Notes under the pieces: generated by a model
What the model was told of the DNA's origin: nothing
Seen by the model: only the letters and a program-made list of their open reading frames with translations
Database searches by the model: none
In this document: positions 8,182 to 16,901 of the stretch, one piece after another
How positions within the stretch are numbered: position 1 is the first letter of the stretch
How the letters are laid out: every line of letters starts with the position of its first letter
Translations under genes and position numbers: made by a program
Assembly (NCBI GenBank): GCA_002350615.1
Contig: DEFD01000015.1
Coordinates: 1-26,965, forward strand
DNA: 26,965 nucleotides
Direction of reading: 5' to 3'
DNA from: Bacteroidales bacterium UBA2861
GTDB taxonomy: Bacteria; Bacteroidota; Bacteroidia; Bacteroidales; UBA932

Positions 8182-11100
8182 ATGAAGAACATTATATCAA
8201 AGATATTCCGTGCAGTTTTGATTTGCATCTTCCTTCCTTTCGCGTCCGTTTATGCCCAGACACAGGTGAATGTCCGCGGTACAGTCAAGGACGCCAAAGG
8301 GGTGCCTGTTATCGGCGCCGTCGTAATTCTGGAAGGAAGCAATTCCTATGCATCCGTAACCGATGAGAACGGACAGTATTCCCTGCGTTTCCCCGTGAAA
8401 CCCGGGCAGAATCCCCAGCTTACCGTGTCCTGCCTCAGCTACAGGACTCAGACCGTGGATCTTGTGAACCGCTCCGTCGTCGACTTCGTGCTTCAGGATG
8501 ATGCCCAGCAGCTCGACGAGGCGGTGGTCGTGGGTTATGGTTCCATGCGCCGAAGCGACCTCACAGGTTCCGTCGTTTCCGTAAAGCTCGACGAGACCGA
8601 AGCCGGTCAGGCAGCATCTTTTGACAAGCTCCTCCAGGGCCGCGCAGCAGGTGTCCAGGTGGTTTCGAGTTCCGCCGCTCCTGATGCCGGAGTTTCCGTC
8701 CGCATCCGCGGTCTGAATACCTTCAACGGCTCCAGCGATCCTCTGTATGTGGTTGACGGTGTCATAGTTTCCACAGGTGTGAGCATGGACCTCATCACCC
8801 AGGGCTCCGACAACTCCGGTGCATCCATAGAGACTTCCAACGGCCTTATGGGTATCAACCCCAACGATATAGCCAGCATCGAGATCCTCAAGGACGCTTC
8901 CGCAACGGCCATCTACGGCTCGCAGGGAGCGAACGGCGTCGTTATCATCACCACCAAGGGTGCGACCCGTGACCGCCCGGTCGTCAGGGCGAATGTAGGC
9001 GTCGATGTGGGCTGGGCATACAAGAAGATGCCCATGCTTAGCTTCGATGAATTTTTCGACTACATGGAAGCCAAGAATGTCTCCAAGAGCTCCTCATACT
9101 GGACCCAGGTGTTCGAGAATCCCCAGGAACGCACCGGCCTCAAGGTCATCCCCATGGACTGGCAGGACTATGTGATGCGCACGGCGGTGAGCCAGCGTTA
9201 TTACGTATCCATTTCCGGCCGTCCCAAGAACACTTCTTACATGTTCTCCTTCAGCTACAACGATACGGAAGGTATCGTGCGCACGACAGGATTCCAGAAC
9301 TATACCCTGAGGCTCAATCTGGACAAAACCCTTTCGCCGACCTTCAAGATCGGTACCCGTACGGGCGTGTCCTATCTGGATTCACACCTCACCCAGGGAG
9401 CTACTACCGGACGTCTCAACGCAGCCGGATCGCTTATGCGAAGCATGATCGTCACCCGCCCCTGGAAGTATCACGATACTGAAGCTCCGGACATCGACCT
9501 CGACGACATGTATGACGGCGGCACCACCTATCTTTCCGGTCCTGACCGCTGGTTTACGGACTTCAACGACCGCAAGGAAGAAATCCGCGTGAACCCCAGC
9601 ATCTATCTGGACATCAAGTTCACTCCCTGGCTGTCGTTCCGTACCACTGTGGGTGCGGACTACCGCGCGACCGAACAGGAGAAGTGGAAGGGCAGCCGCA
9701 TCAACTCCACGACGGAAGGTTCCATCGGCGCAATGGGCCATATGGACCGTCTGTGGTGGAATACCAACAACGTCTTCACAATCAACAAGAAGATAAAGAA
9801 ACACCGTATCAACGGAACGCTCGGTTTCACCACGACATCCAATGAAACCACAACGCAGACCGTGCAGGGATGGAATATCATCCAGTACAAAGCGCAGAAC
9901 AAGGCTTTGAATTCCGCTCCCAACGCAAGCTTTATCTACGGCATCAACGGAAGCACCACGCTTTCCTATCTCGCCCGTGCCGTTTACAACTATTCGGACC
10001 GTTACATCCTCACGGCAACCTATCGTATTGACGGTTCCAGCAAGTTCAGCGGCCATAACAAGTGGGCGCAGTTCCCTTCCTTCGCTTTCGCATGGAGGGT
10101 GAACCAGGAGGAATGGTTCGACGTAAAGAGCATTTCCATGCTCAAGCTCCGTCTCGGATGGGGCCGCGTGGGAAGCCAGGCCATATCCAATTACCAGAGT
10201 CTCCAGACATACGGTATCAATGCATGGGCGGACCATGGCGAGACCAATCTCGGCCAGTACTACAGGGCCCTGTATCCCAGCAATATCCCGAATCCGGACC
10301 TGAAGTGGGAAACCACGGAGCAGGTGAACCTCGGACTCGACCTCGGAATGTGGAAAGGCCGCTTCACTTTCACCGCCGAAGCTTACGACAAGAACACATA
10401 TGACCTGCTCCAGAGCAAGCGCATCGCCTACGCCAACGGTATCAGCAGCATGTGGGTCAACCTCGGATCCATCCGCAACCGCGGACTTGAATTCACGGCA
10501 GAAGCGACTCCCATAAAGTCCCGTCACTTCGAGATGAGCCTGGGAGGCAATATTTCCTTCAACCGCAACAAGGTCATCGAGATAGGAAACGGTGCCGAGG
10601 GCGGTGACCTGTACATCTCTCCGAACGACCTTAAGTACCGCAGGTATTTCTACGGCAGCGACATCGGCTTCTCCGGCCTTTGCAACTGTCCTATAAACCT
10701 TTTTGTGGAGGGGCAGCCGATAGGCATCTTCTACGGTCTGATTACCGACGGCATCGTGCAGGAAGGCAGCACCGGAATCCCTTACGGCGAAGCTGGTGAA
10801 CCCAGCAAACCCGGCTCCATCAATTGGATAGATGTCAACGGCGACGGATTCATTTCCGAGCTCGACAGGGTGAAGATAGGCGATCCCAACCCCGATTTCA
10901 CCTACGGCTTCCATGTCAATTTCCAGTACCGGAGATGGAATCTCAACCTGAACTTCGTCGGTTCTTACGGAAACGACATCTACAATGTCAACGAGATGCT
11001 CAACACAAGGGTATGGTCGACGTCCAACAACATCACACGTGACGCATTCTACAAGGCGTGGACCCCGGAGAACACCAACACCAGGTATCCCGCTCTCAAC

Positions 11101-11388
11101 GCCCTTGCCAGCACGGACTACTACTATGCGTCCGACCTCTTCGTCGAGGACGGCAGCTATCTGCGTATCGCGAACATAACCCTCGGCTACAACCTGCCTC
11201 TCAAGGGCAAGGGCTTCGTCAAGGGTATCGCTCTTGCCGCCACGGTATCCAACCCCTGGTTCTGGAGCCGTTATTCTGGATATGACCCCGATGTCAACAG
11301 CTACCAGTCCATCTACAGGATGGGTGCTGACATGGGATCCTATCCTGGCGCCCGAGCAATGAAATTCGATGTTAAATTTACTTTCTGA
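8182..11388 (+). CDS. SusC/RagA TonB-dependent outer-membrane transporter
   Basis: A 1068-residue TonB-dependent transporter that would take up oligosaccharides through the outer membrane with the SusD partner encoded next. The signal peptide ends at SVYAQ (about residue 26). A carboxypeptidase-regulatory-like domain (about 29-105) is followed by a TonB-box-like LDEAVVVGYG (111-120), a plug (about 118-258) with IEILKDASATAIYG and GANGVVIITTKG, and a 22-strand-type barrel containing the family motif DVNGDGFISELDRVKIG. It ends in Phe. It is the second of two tandem susC-like genes; susD begins 13 bases after its stop. Substrate cannot be read from the sequence; the nearby pectinesterase and rhamnose genes make a pectic glycan a reasonable guess. 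Confidence 0.95.
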   Translation: MKNIISKIFRAVLICIFLPFASVYAQTQVNVRGTVKDAKGVPVIGAVVILEGSNSYASVTDENGQYSLRFPVKPGQNPQLTVSCLSYRTQTVDLVNRSVVDFVLQDDAQQLDEAVVVGYGSMRRSDLTGSVVSVKLDETEAGQAASFDKLLQGRAAGVQVVSSSAAPDAGVSVRIRGLNTFNGSSDPLYVVDGVIVSTGVSMDLITQGSDNSGASIETSNGLMGINPNDIASIEILKDASATAIYGSQGANGVVIITTKGATRDRPVVRANVGVDVGWAYKKMPMLSFDEFFDYMEAKNVSKSSSYWTQVFENPQERTGLKVIPMDWQDYVMRTAVSQRYYVSISGRPKNTSYMFSFSYNDTEGIVRTTGFQNYTLRLNLDKTLSPTFKIGTRTGVSYLDSHLTQGATTGRLNAAGSLMRSMIVTRPWKYHDTEAPDIDLDDMYDGGTTYLSGPDRWFTDFNDRKEEIRVNPSIYLDIKFTPWLSFRTTVGADYRATEQEKWKGSRINSTTEGSIGAMGHMDRLWWNTNNVFTINKKIKKHRINGTLGFTTTSNETTTQTVQGWNIIQYKAQNKALNSAPNASFIYGINGSTTLSYLARAVYNYSDRYILTATYRIDGSSKFSGHNKWAQFPSFAFAWRVNQEEWFDVKSISMLKLRLGWGRVGSQAISNYQSLQTYGINAWADHGETNLGQYYRALYPSNIPNPDLKWETTEQVNLGLDLGMWKGRFTFTAEAYDKNTYDLLQSKRIAYANGISSMWVNLGSIRNRGLEFTAEATPIKSRHFEMSLGGNISFNRNKVIEIGNGAEGGDLYISPNDLKYRRYFYGSDIGFSGLCNCPINLFVEGQPIGIFYGLITDGIVQEGSTGIPYGEAGEPSKPGSINWIDVNGDGFISELDRVKIGDPNPDFTYGFHVNFQYRRWNLNLNFVGSYGNDIYNVNEMLNTRVWSTSNNITRDAFYKAWTPENTNTRYPALNALASTDYYYASDLFVEDGSYLRIANITLGYNLPLKGKGFVKGIALAATVSNPWFWSRYSGYDPDVNSYQSIYRMGADMGSYPGARAMKFDVKFTF

Positions 11389-11401
11389 TGGAGGACGGGA
11401 T

Positions 11402-13327
11402 ATGAAAAAGATATTTGTCAGATTGTTTACCACAGCGATTGTCGCCGGAATGACGGCAGCCTGCAACTTCCTGGACCCCAACCCCAAGACGGACCTTTAC
11501 GGCCCCGTGGTGTATGAATCCGAAGCTTCGCTCGAAGCCGGGATATACGGTATAATGCGCGGCTTTACCGGCGATGCCATGATTACCGGCAATATGCAGG
11601 AATTCCTGATGGACTGCTCCGGCCTCGTGCATTGGGGCTATGCCACCACAACGCCTTTCCAGGATGCCAACGAAAAATGGGTATGCGCGCTGAACTTCAC
11701 CCAGTATAGCCTGCACAACTATAATATAGGCCAGTACAACGGCTTTTATGTGGCCATACGAAGGGCCAACAAGATGCTGCAGGCCCTGCCTGACAGTCCG
11801 GTGGACGAGGCGTTCAAGGCCCAGGTGGAGGGCGAATGCAAGTTCTACAGAGCTCTTGCCTACTTCTATCTCGTACGCATGTACGGCGATGTGCCCCTTC
11901 TTCTCAAAACCTCGGATAACCTGACCGAAGCCAATCATCCGCGCACCGCGTTCTGGGAAGTCTATGCCCAGATAGTGAAGGACCTTCAGGATGCAGAATC
12001 CATCATGCGTGAATATGACGAGGTGGGACAGATTTCCGGTCACGCCGCAGGACGCCCCTGCAAGTGGGCCGCCACGGCGCTCCTCTCAAACGTCTATCTC
12101 ACCATGGGCTCGCTCCTGAGCCACCCGGACGACAATTTCTGGGATCCCGACAAACGCGAGGCGAAGTATGGCGTGCGTCAGCCCGATTTCTCCGCCGCGC
12201 TTGGCCTGGACGATGCATCCGATCTGGCTGCCGCGGCCGATACGGCTTTCGCAAAGGCGCTTGAATGTGCGGACAAGGTTATCGAAGAAGGCCCCTACAG
12301 CCTGGAACCGGATTACAGGAAACTCTTCAGCTGGACCGATCCCTCGGATTACCTCTCCGCTGAACGTATCTTCGTGATTACCAATAATAATCAGGTGTCT
12401 GCCGGTAATTATACCGCTATCCGAAGCCTGCCGCAGTATCCTTATGGAACGCAGAACTTCACCTCCCAGAATTCCAATTACGGACGCTTCCGTCCTACCC
12501 GTTACGTCTTCCAGCGCTGGTGCGGCGACAACGGCGGAACAAAGGGAGCGATGGCGCATAACAAGAATATATTCATCCGCTGCGAGGATCCCCGCTTCGA
12601 CGCCACCTTCATCTATTATTCCTATATGAGGCAGTATGAAGGGGTACTGGAAAGCGTTGCTCTCTATCCCAATACGGAGGGCTCGGTGCTCGGAGTGAAC
12701 AGGACGAACCAACCGTATTTCAAAAAATATCTTTCCCCGGATTATGATGCGAATGCCGGCAGCGCCGATTTCTATCTGATGCGCCTTGCGGAGCTTTATT
12801 ATATTTCCGCGGAAGCGGCCGGCAATCTGTGCCAGTCCAAGGGCGATCCCTATTGGAACAAGGCCATGGCGAGAGTGGAGAGCGTGCACGCCCGTGCCCG
12901 TCATTCCGTCGATCCTGGACAGCCCGACGCCAATTTCCCCAAGTGGGAGAACAACCGCTTCGACGCTGCGGCGGATCCTGTCGATTCCCTGCTGACTGAT
13001 ATCTTCTGGGATAAGACCTACGAGCTTTACGGCGAAGGTCATGAATATTGGGAAACCCACCGTATGGGAGCCACCTGGCTGGCTGAGAAGATAGCGACTC
13101 CTTTGAACAAGTTCCTCAGGCTGCATGAACAGCAATATACTTCGAATGCCGAAACGGACGACCGTTCCCGCGGATATTGCGCCATCCAGTACGGCGACAG
13201 GAACTTCCAGTATTTTACGGATCCCCAGTTGCTGCGCCGCAGCCTCCTGCTCGGCTTCCCCGACAAGGAGCGCATCTACAACCAGGATATCCCTATGGAC
13301 GAAACCAACGACTTTTATTGGAAATAA
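11402..13327 (+). CDS. SusD/RagB-family surface lipoprotein
   Basis: A 641-residue SusD-like glycan-binding lipoprotein that would cap the SusC barrel on the cell surface. The signal peptide ends with the lipobox TAAC (Cys21), followed by the usual NFLDPNPK. The middle carries SusD-family helical repeats, including ALAYFYLVRMYGDVPLL near 150-165. The C-terminus contains the typical FYLMRLAELYYISAEAA segment and the WETHRMG region. The ATG at 11402 was chosen over one at 11369, because it gives a compact signal peptide and avoids overlap with susC; a GGAGG lies just upstream. It belongs to the operon 4087-13789. Confidence 0.94.
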   Translation: MKKIFVRLFTTAIVAGMTAACNFLDPNPKTDLYGPVVYESEASLEAGIYGIMRGFTGDAMITGNMQEFLMDCSGLVHWGYATTTPFQDANEKWVCALNFTQYSLHNYNIGQYNGFYVAIRRANKMLQALPDSPVDEAFKAQVEGECKFYRALAYFYLVRMYGDVPLLLKTSDNLTEANHPRTAFWEVYAQIVKDLQDAESIMREYDEVGQISGHAAGRPCKWAATALLSNVYLTMGSLLSHPDDNFWDPDKREAKYGVRQPDFSAALGLDDASDLAAAADTAFAKALECADKVIEEGPYSLEPDYRKLFSWTDPSDYLSAERIFVITNNNQVSAGNYTAIRSLPQYPYGTQNFTSQNSNYGRFRPTRYVFQRWCGDNGGTKGAMAHNKNIFIRCEDPRFDATFIYYSYMRQYEGVLESVALYPNTEGSVLGVNRTNQPYFKKYLSPDYDANAGSADFYLMRLAELYYISAEAAGNLCQSKGDPYWNKAMARVESVHARARHSVDPGQPDANFPKWENNRFDAAADPVDSLLTDIFWDKTYELYGEGHEYWETHRMGATWLAEKIATPLNKFLRLHEQQYTSNAETDDRSRGYCAIQYGDRNFQYFTDPQLLRRSLLLGFPDKERIYNQDIPMDETNDFYWK

Positions 13328-13342
13328 AAATTTGCCCGCAGT

Positions 13343-13789
13343 ATGAAAAGGACCCTCAGCGTAATTGTTTTATTGGCAGCGATCTGCTTTGCTGCATTCT
13401 CTCAGCCCAGGGCGATCGGCGCCAGGTTCGGTTATAATTTCGAAGCCTCGTATCAGCACGAAGTGGGGATGAACGGTAATTTCCTGGAAATCGATGCGGG
13501 CCTTTTCCCTGCCTACGGCATCTACACGACCGGAGTGTACGATTTCAAGATCGCCGATATCGACGGCGACTGGGTCTTCTACGGAGGCCCCGGAGTCAGT
13601 CTGGGAGTCGGTGCCTTCAATGAAAAGCACACGGGCTTAAATCTGGGCGTTGCGGCCCAGATCGGGGGAGACTACACCTTCCCGTCCGTCCCGCTGAGCC
13701 TTTCTTTTGACTGGCGTCCGGCATGGTATTTCATGGACGGAGGATTTATTCCTTACGGTTTCGCTTTTGGAGTAAGGTATCGTTTCTGA
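13343..13789 (+). CDS. Small outer-membrane beta-barrel protein
   Basis: A 148-residue protein with a clear signal peptide (cleavage near AAFS-QP, residue 20-21). The mature part alternates polar and hydrophobic residues in short strands (GARFGYNFEASYQ, FLEIDAGLF, VFYGGPGVSLGVGAF) and ends in FGVRYRF, a C-terminal aromatic residue typical of outer-membrane barrels. The size fits an eight-stranded barrel. It is 15 bases after susD and is probably the last gene of the operon. The specific function is unknown. The facing - strand gene rhaD ends 18 bases beyond its stop. Confidence 0.7.
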   Translation: MKRTLSVIVLLAAICFAAFSQPRAIGARFGYNFEASYQHEVGMNGNFLEIDAGLFPAYGIYTTGVYDFKIADIDGDWVFYGGPGVSLGVGAFNEKHTGLNLGVAAQIGGDYTFPSVPLSLSFDWRPAWYFMDGGFIPYGFAFGVRYRF

Positions 13790-13807
13790 TAACAGAGATG
13801 CGGCCTC

Positions 13808-14617
13808 TCATTTCGGCAATCCGAAAGCGTTTGAGAGTTCCGTCATCTGAGCATCTGTCATGCCGTCCGGAATGAATCCCATATTCCGGGCGGCAATGTA
13901 TATCTGGGCGCTTTTGTTGAGGACGTCAACCTGGTCGAAGGCGCTCATGATGTCGGTATCGACGGCGAATACGCCGTGCTTCTCCCACATCACCACATCG
14001 TAGTCCTCATCTATGGCCTTTATGGTGGCATCTGCAAGTTCCTGGCTTGAAGGAAGCATGTAAGGAACCATGCCAAGGCCCCTCGGGCAGAACGCCTTCG
14101 TTTCCGGAATCATGGACCATAGCATGCGGGTGGCCCGGTCTTTTTCCATCCAGTCCCTGTTGTGGGTAAGGGCTACCAGTTCTATGGGATGAGTGTGGAG
14201 CGACGCCCGGTACGGGGATCCCTTTGCCAGGAGATAATCATGTACTGCGAGATGGGACGGCAGTTCCGAAGTCGGGGCAACCGGACAGTCGGCTACTATC
14301 TCGTAGTGGCTGCAATCGTCGAGGATACGGATGATGGAACCGTTTTCCATGGGATTGCGGCTCAGGTCCCGCATGCGCTTCTGAGTGCCCTTGCAGTAGA
14401 ACCAGCACCCCTTGAGATGCGGCAGGACCTTGCCTAAAGGCATCATTCCGCTGATGGCGGGAAGGGATTTCATCCCGTCATCCACAAATTCAGTGATATT
14501 GATGGTGATATTGCCGCCGTTGCGCTCGGCCCATCCCTTCATCCAGAGATATCCCGCCACTTCGGCAACTTTGTCGATTTCGGCCTTCAAGGCCGCTCTG
14601 TTATCCAGTATGCTCAT
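13808..14617 (-). CDS. rhaD: Rhamnulose-1-phosphate aldolase
   Basis: A 269-residue class II aldolase that splits L-rhamnulose 1-phosphate into dihydroxyacetone phosphate and L-lactaldehyde, the last step of the cytoplasmic pathway here. The zinc ligands are visible as HTHP (His141, His143) and KHGV (His214); Glu118 in TSELPSH corresponds to the catalytic Glu of E. coli RhaD. The start codon overlaps the rhaT stop (ATGA, 14614-14617), so the two are translationally coupled. It is the last gene of the rha operon. No lactaldehyde oxidoreductase gene follows. Confidence 0.95.
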   Translation of the reverse strand: MSILDNRAALKAEIDKVAEVAGYLWMKGWAERNGGNITINITEFVDDGMKSLPAISGMMPLGKVLPHLKGCWFYCKGTQKRMRDLSRNPMENGSIIRILDDCSHYEIVADCPVAPTSELPSHLAVHDYLLAKGSPYRASLHTHPIELVALTHNRDWMEKDRATRMLWSMIPETKAFCPRGLGMVPYMLPSSQELADATIKAIDEDYDVVMWEKHGVFAVDTDIMSAFDQVDVLNKSAQIYIAARNMGFIPDGMTDAQMTELSNAFGLPK

Positions 14618-15633
14618 ATGATTTGCGGTAAGAAAGTGCTGATTATCAATACGATGATTCCGGCGACAAGGACTGTGACCGTCTTACGGGAAACGCCCTT
14701 CCATTCTTTGAGGAGGATGCCCCAGACATTGCTGAACACCACGTTCAGGCTCATCAGGATGCACCAGCTGAAGGTTATGAGGACAGGGTACTCCGTCAGG
14801 AAACCCTTCCCGAGACTGAGGCCGAAGAACTGGCTGTACCACAGCAGGCCGGCGAGGCAGCAGAATACGAGGTTGTTCCCCCACAGGGACTTCTGGCGGT
14901 AGTCTCCCCAGCTTTTATTCCTGCTGTTCTGATACAGGCAGTAACAGGCGTTGGTGATGAAGCCTCCGAAGGTTACGAGCATCGTGGCCGGAAGGGTCTG
15001 GAATATGGGCTTCGTGCCCTCCAGGAAGAGATGCTGCCCAAAGCTGAGGCCAATGTTGAAACAGGCGCTCATGAATCCGGCAAGTACGGCCACGAATATT
15101 CCCTTCCCGAAATTGAAGTCTTTTACGGCCTTCTTTTTCTCTTCTTCCGGAAGTGCCTTTGCCTTCATGGCTCCGGCTACGCCGATGATGCCGATGCCGA
15201 TTAGCGTCACGACTACGCCGATGATCACGGAAGAACTAAGGTCGGCTGCATGCCCGGTGAAAACGGGACCGAGGATGGCACCAAGACCCGAACAGGTGCC
15301 GAGCGCAATGCTCTGTCCCAGTGCTACGCCGAGGAAACGCATCGAAAGTCCGAATGTCAGGCCTCCTACACCCCAGAGGGCTCCGAAAAGTATGGTGAGC
15401 CAGGTGGATTTGGGATCGTCCTGCATAAGGCCGAGCAGGTCGCTGAAACTCCCGCCGGTCCCGTCCAGGGACAGCAGCGCTCCGAACAGCGGAAACAGGA
15501 GCCAGGCAAAAACGCCCTGGACGATCCAGTAACTCTCCCAGCTCCAGGACTTTATCTTATTTATGGGAACATAGCTGGAGGACTGGCAGAAAGCCCCCAC
15601 AGCTATGATCAGTAAACCGATAATCAGATTCAT
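14614..15633 (-). CDS. rhaT: L-rhamnose-proton symporter
   Basis: A 339-residue integral inner-membrane protein with about ten hydrophobic segments, typical of RhaT. It starts MNLIIGLLIIAVGAFCQSSS and continues with YVPINKIKSWSWESYWIVQG, a stretch highly characteristic of the family. It would import L-rhamnose with protons. It lies between rhaA (6 bases upstream) and rhaD (4-base overlap), so it belongs to the same transcript. Confidence 0.95.
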   Translation of the reverse strand: MNLIIGLLIIAVGAFCQSSSYVPINKIKSWSWESYWIVQGVFAWLLFPLFGALLSLDGTGGSFSDLLGLMQDDPKSTWLTILFGALWGVGGLTFGLSMRFLGVALGQSIALGTCSGLGAILGPVFTGHAADLSSSVIIGVVVTLIGIGIIGVAGAMKAKALPEEEKKKAVKDFNFGKGIFVAVLAGFMSACFNIGLSFGQHLFLEGTKPIFQTLPATMLVTFGGFITNACYCLYQNSRNKSWGDYRQKSLWGNNLVFCCLAGLLWYSQFFGLSLGKGFLTEYPVLITFSWCILMSLNVVFSNVWGILLKEWKGVSRKTVTVLVAGIIVLIISTFLPQII

Positions 15634-15639
15634 AAGGAA

Positions 15640-16890
15640 CTATCTTTTGGATGTTACGTCCTTTTCATATTCTTCGATGCAGCCGATGAAGGACTCGCCC
15701 ACGGGAACGCCGTTCTTGTAATTGAAGTAATCGAACACGGCGCCGAAGGGGAGTGTCTTGGCTTCTTCGAGGAGGGCCAGGCGCTGGAAGCCTTTGCCGG
15801 CGTCCTCGTACTCGCGAAGCTTGTCGAGCGGCTCGAGAAGGGCGCTCAGAACACATTTCTGAGTAGCTCTGGTGCCGATCACATAGGCTCCGATCCGGTT
15901 GATGGCAGCGTCAAAGTAGTCCAGCCCGATATGGGAACGATTAAGCGCGTCTGCGCGGACAATCTCCTTGAACAGGTCCAGAGTCTGGTCGTTCATGATG
16001 GTTACGTGGTCGGAGTCCCAGCGGATGGGGCGGGAGACATGGAGCATCAGTTCCGGCACGAACAGCAGGAGCGAGGCAACCATGTCGGCCACGTTCTCGG
16101 TCATTTCATAGTGGCCGGTGTCGAGGGTGTACATGAGCTTGCGCGTGGCGCAGTAGCCAGCCACGAAATCGTGGGAACCTACGGTGTAGCTTTCCAGGCC
16201 TATGCCGAAGAGTTTGGCTTCGAGGCAGGTCTTCATGCCAGGCAGTTCTTCCTTCAGGATCTCATCCAGGGACTCGGCGAATATCTCGCGATAGCGCTTG
16301 CGCTCCACTGTCTGGTCCTTCGAACCGTCGTGGACCCAGATGTTCATGATACAGGGATCTCCCTGGGCTTTGCCCATCGCATCGGCGATGCGGCGGCAGC
16401 GCTTGGTATGCTCGATCCAGAATTCGCGGATGGCGGGATCCGGGTTGGCGAGCGAAAGGTCCCCGCTCTTCGGATGGGAGAAGGAAGTGGAGTTGAAATC
16501 CAGCTTGAGATTGTTTTGCCTTGCCCATTCTATCCAGCTCTGGAAGTGCTTTACTTCCACCTGGTCACGGTCCACGAACTGCCCGCCGAAGTCTCCGTAG
16601 ATTTCATGGAGGTTGAGGCGGTGGTTGCCGGCGATGAGGCTCTTGGCGAAAATGATATCGGCCCGCACCTCATCGATGTTGCGGGCACGTCCGGGATAGT
16701 TGCCCGTGGTCTGGATGCCGCCGGAAAGGGCCTGGTTGCGTTCAAAGCCTATGACGTCGTCGGTCTGCCAGCAGTGGAGGGAAATCGGGGTGTTCTCGAG
16801 GGTGGCGATGGCTTTGTCGGTATCCACGCCCAGAGCGGCATAGCGCTCGCGGGCGATTTCATAGGATTTCAGAATCTGTGCTTCTTTCAT
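15640..16890 (-). CDS. rhaA: L-rhamnose isomerase
   Basis: A 416-residue L-rhamnose isomerase that converts L-rhamnose to L-rhamnulose in the cytoplasm. The N-terminal ISLHCWQTDDVIGFE and the NLHEIYGDFGGQFVDRDQ segment are hallmark sequences. Metal-site residues of a TIM-barrel aldose isomerase are in place: Glu224 (CLEAKLFG), Asp257 and His260 (LDTGHYE), His284 (LHVSRPIRWDSDHV) and Asp324 (GLDYFDA). Length matches the family. It follows rhaB by 11 bases and precedes rhaT by 6. Confidence 0.96.
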   Translation of the reverse strand: MKEAQILKSYEIARERYAALGVDTDKAIATLENTPISLHCWQTDDVIGFERNQALSGGIQTTGNYPGRARNIDEVRADIIFAKSLIAGNHRLNLHEIYGDFGGQFVDRDQVEVKHFQSWIEWARQNNLKLDFNSTSFSHPKSGDLSLANPDPAIREFWIEHTKRCRRIADAMGKAQGDPCIMNIWVHDGSKDQTVERKRYREIFAESLDEILKEELPGMKTCLEAKLFGIGLESYTVGSHDFVAGYCATRKLMYTLDTGHYEMTENVADMVASLLLFVPELMLHVSRPIRWDSDHVTIMNDQTLDLFKEIVRADALNRSHIGLDYFDAAINRIGAYVIGTRATQKCVLSALLEPLDKLREYEDAGKGFQRLALLEEAKTLPFGAVFDYFNYKNGVPVGESFIGCIEEYEKDVTSKR

Positions 16891-16901
16891 ATTGTTGAGT
16901 A

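Noticed and set aside
9382..11487. Long - strand open frame of 701 codons opposite susC
   Set aside because: It is a shadow of the GC-rich susC/susD coding frames; it has no signal or domain, and susC is unmistakable.
13790..13807. Shared terminator between the barrel gene and rhaD
   Set aside because: Only 18 bases separate the stops, and no stem with a T-run was found on either strand.
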